From NCBI GenBank assembly GCA_017471785.1, contig JAFURP010000032.1:1-49037 (forward strand): 49,037 bases of DNA, given 5' to 3'. Numbering within the stretch: position 1 is the stretch's first letter; each line of letters opens with the position of its first letter. The DNA is from Clostridia bacterium. GTDB lineage: Bacteria > Bacillota > Clostridia > Christensenellales > Borkfalkiaceae. Below are positions 47,798 to 49,037 of the stretch, piece by piece. Both the position numbers and the translations under genes were made by a program. The notes beneath the pieces are model-generated. The model made no database searches, was not told the origin of the DNA, and saw only the letters and a program-made list of their open reading frames with translations.

Positions 47798-49037
47798 TCA
47801 AGATCTATAAATACGGAGAAGTGCCCGCCGAGGACGTTTTTGCACGGGTAAATCCCACGGCAAGCGTTTCGGACGTCGTTTCGGAGATCGTCGAACGGGT
47901 GGCAAAGGAAAAGGACGCGGCGCTGAAATACTACGCGGAAAAGTTCGACGGCGTTTCCCTTGCTGCCTTGGAGGTAAGTAAAGCGGAGATCGACGAGGCG
48001 TACGATACGGCGGACGGAGAATTTATTCAAATCCTGGAGGAGGCGGCGCGCAATATCCGCGAGTTCCACGCAAAGCAAAAGCGCGACGGCTTTGCCTTAA
48101 AAAGGGAAAACGGCGTGATCGTCGGACAAAAAATAACGCCCATCGAAAAGGTGGGGTTATACGTCCCCGGGGGTACGGCGGCGTATCCCTCCACCGTGCT
48201 GATGGACGCGATCCCTGCCAAGCTCGCGGGCTGTAAGGAGATCGTCATGGTGACGCCTCCGACCAAAACGGGGAGCGTAAATCCCAACATTTTGGCGGCG
48301 GCAAAGGTCGCGGGCGTGGACAGGATATTCAAAGTGGGCGGCGCGCAAGCGGTCGCGGCGCTCGCGTACGGTACGGAAAGCGTGCCCAAGGTGGACAAGA
48401 TCGTAGGTCCCGGAAACGCGTTCGTTGCGGAAGCGAAAAAGCAGGTGTTCGGCAGGGTGTCTATCGATATGATCGCAGGTCCGAGCGAGATCTTGGTCGT
48501 AGCCGACGCCACCAACGATCCCGAGCATATCGCGGCGGATCTACTCAGTCAAGCGGAGCACGACAAGATGGCGAGTGCGGTGCTCGTTACCGACGATACG
48601 GCGTTTGCCGAGGCGGTTTCCGCGGCGCTCGAAAGACAGATCCCCGCGCTTTTGCGTAGCGAGATCGCGCGAAAATCCATAGACGACAACGGAAAGATCA
48701 TCGTCGCGGACGATCTGCTGGCGGCGATTGAGATCGCCAACGAGATCGCGCCCGAGCATTTGGAGCTTTGCGTGGACGAGCCGTTTGCGTATTTGGATAA
48801 GATCGAGCACGCCGGCTCGGTATTCTTGGGCAAGCATTGTCCCGAGGCTCTCGGCGATTATTTTGCAGGACCCAACCACACCCTGCCTACGAGCGGCACG
48901 GCGCGGTTTTCCTCCCCCTTATCGGTGGACGATTTCGTAAAGAAAACGCAATACTTATACTACACCGAGCAAGCCCTTAACGAAGCTGCCGACAAGGTAG
49001 CGTATTTTGCGGAGAAAGAGGGGTTGCAGGGGCATGC
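47794..49037 (+). CDS. hisD: Histidinol dehydrogenase, cut by the window end
   Basis: The first 414 codons of HisD, which oxidises histidinol to histidine in two NAD-linked steps with zinc. The start at 47794 overlaps the hisG stop. Typical parts are GLYVPGGTAAYPSTVLM, VGGAQAVAALAYGTESVPKVDKIVGPGN, DLLSQAEHD with the zinc ligands, APEHLEL and GPNHTLPTSGTARFSS. The usual length is about 430, so perhaps 15-20 residues lie beyond the window. There is no frameshift. Confidence 0.95.
   Translation, partial: MIKIYKYGEVPAEDVFARVNPTASVSDVVSEIVERVAKEKDAALKYYAEKFDGVSLAALEVSKAEIDEAYDTADGEFIQILEEAARNIREFHAKQKRDGFALKRENGVIVGQKITPIEKVGLYVPGGTAAYPSTVLMDAIPAKLAGCKEIVMVTPPTKTGSVNPNILAAAKVAGVDRIFKVGGAQAVAALAYGTESVPKVDKIVGPGNAFVAEAKKQVFGRVSIDMIAGPSEILVVADATNDPEHIAADLLSQAEHDKMASAVLVTDDTAFAEAVSAALERQIPALLRSEIARKSIDDNGKIIVADDLLAAIEIANEIAPEHLELCVDEPFAYLDKIEHAGSVFLGKHCPEALGDYFAGPNHTLPTSGTARFSSPLSVDDFVKKTQYLYYTEQALNEAADKVAYFAEKEGLQGH

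Noticed and set aside
1..49037. tRNA or rRNA genes, CRISPR arrays, integrases or transposases
   Set aside because: All gaps above 70 bp were read; none shows a cloverleaf, a regular repeat-spacer pattern or a recombinase gene.

Overview
The window looks like a chromosomal segment of a Bacillota (Clostridia-type) bacterium, most likely an uncultured gut lineage; I cannot name the genus. The basis is a Gram-positive gene set (lipoproteins with lipoboxes, YitT, DUF4364, TSCPD protein, HPr-like protein, ECF S component, CoaX, short HisG plus HisZ), AGGAGG-type ribosome binding sites, and promoters close to TTGACA-N17-TATAAT. There is no rRNA, tRNA, CRISPR array, transposase or prophage gene.

Positions 1-25.7 kb form a large glycan-use locus, in effect a Gram-positive polysaccharide utilisation locus. 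It opens with cytoplasmic GH4, GH20 and GH2 enzymes, then an alpha/beta-hydrolase esterase with its own promoter and a YitT membrane protein. A strong bidirectional terminator, an XRE regulator divergent from a 39-residue Cys-rich protein, and an AraC regulator separate these from the main operon (about 9.6-23.95 kb). That operon encodes an FAD oxidoreductase, two CUT1 ABC permeases, a binding lipoprotein, a secreted TIM-barrel-like protein, a 1200-residue multidomain lipoprotein, a 46-residue protein, a 601-residue secreted protein sharing its two C-terminal domains with the lipoprotein, and a DUF4838 protein. A second GH20 enzyme with a perfect promoter follows. The likely flow is capture at the surface by the repeat-domain proteins, import by the ABC system (its ATPase must be elsewhere), and stepwise cytoplasmic removal of uronic acid, hexosamine, beta-sugar and ester groups. 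The real substrate is not known from sequence.

Positions 25.8-35.5 kb are a de novo purine operon, purE-C-F-M-N-D-L, behind a long leader that could fold as an attenuator. PurF is unusual: the glutaminase nucleophile Cys1 is replaced by the initiator Met and the oxyanion-hole Asn by Asp, while the PRPP site and the iron-sulfur cysteines are kept.

Positions 35.6-39.0 kb hold small housekeeping genes on both strands: a CpsB-like PHP phosphatase, DUF1858, TSCPD, DUF4364, an HPr-like protein that lacks the phosphorylated His and has a structured leader, a NUDIX hydrolase, and a small Cys-tailed membrane protein.

Positions 39.1-49.0 kb are biosynthetic: a probable pantothenate ECF S component with CoaX, homoserine dehydrogenase and an L-cysteine desulfidase-family protein; then serC, serA, and hisZ-hisG-hisD, the last cut by the window end.

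The items I find most worth pursuing are the degenerate PurF, the stem-closed leader of the His-less HPr, the repeat-domain and small-protein part of the glycan locus, and the XRE operator array over the promoter of the small Cys protein.
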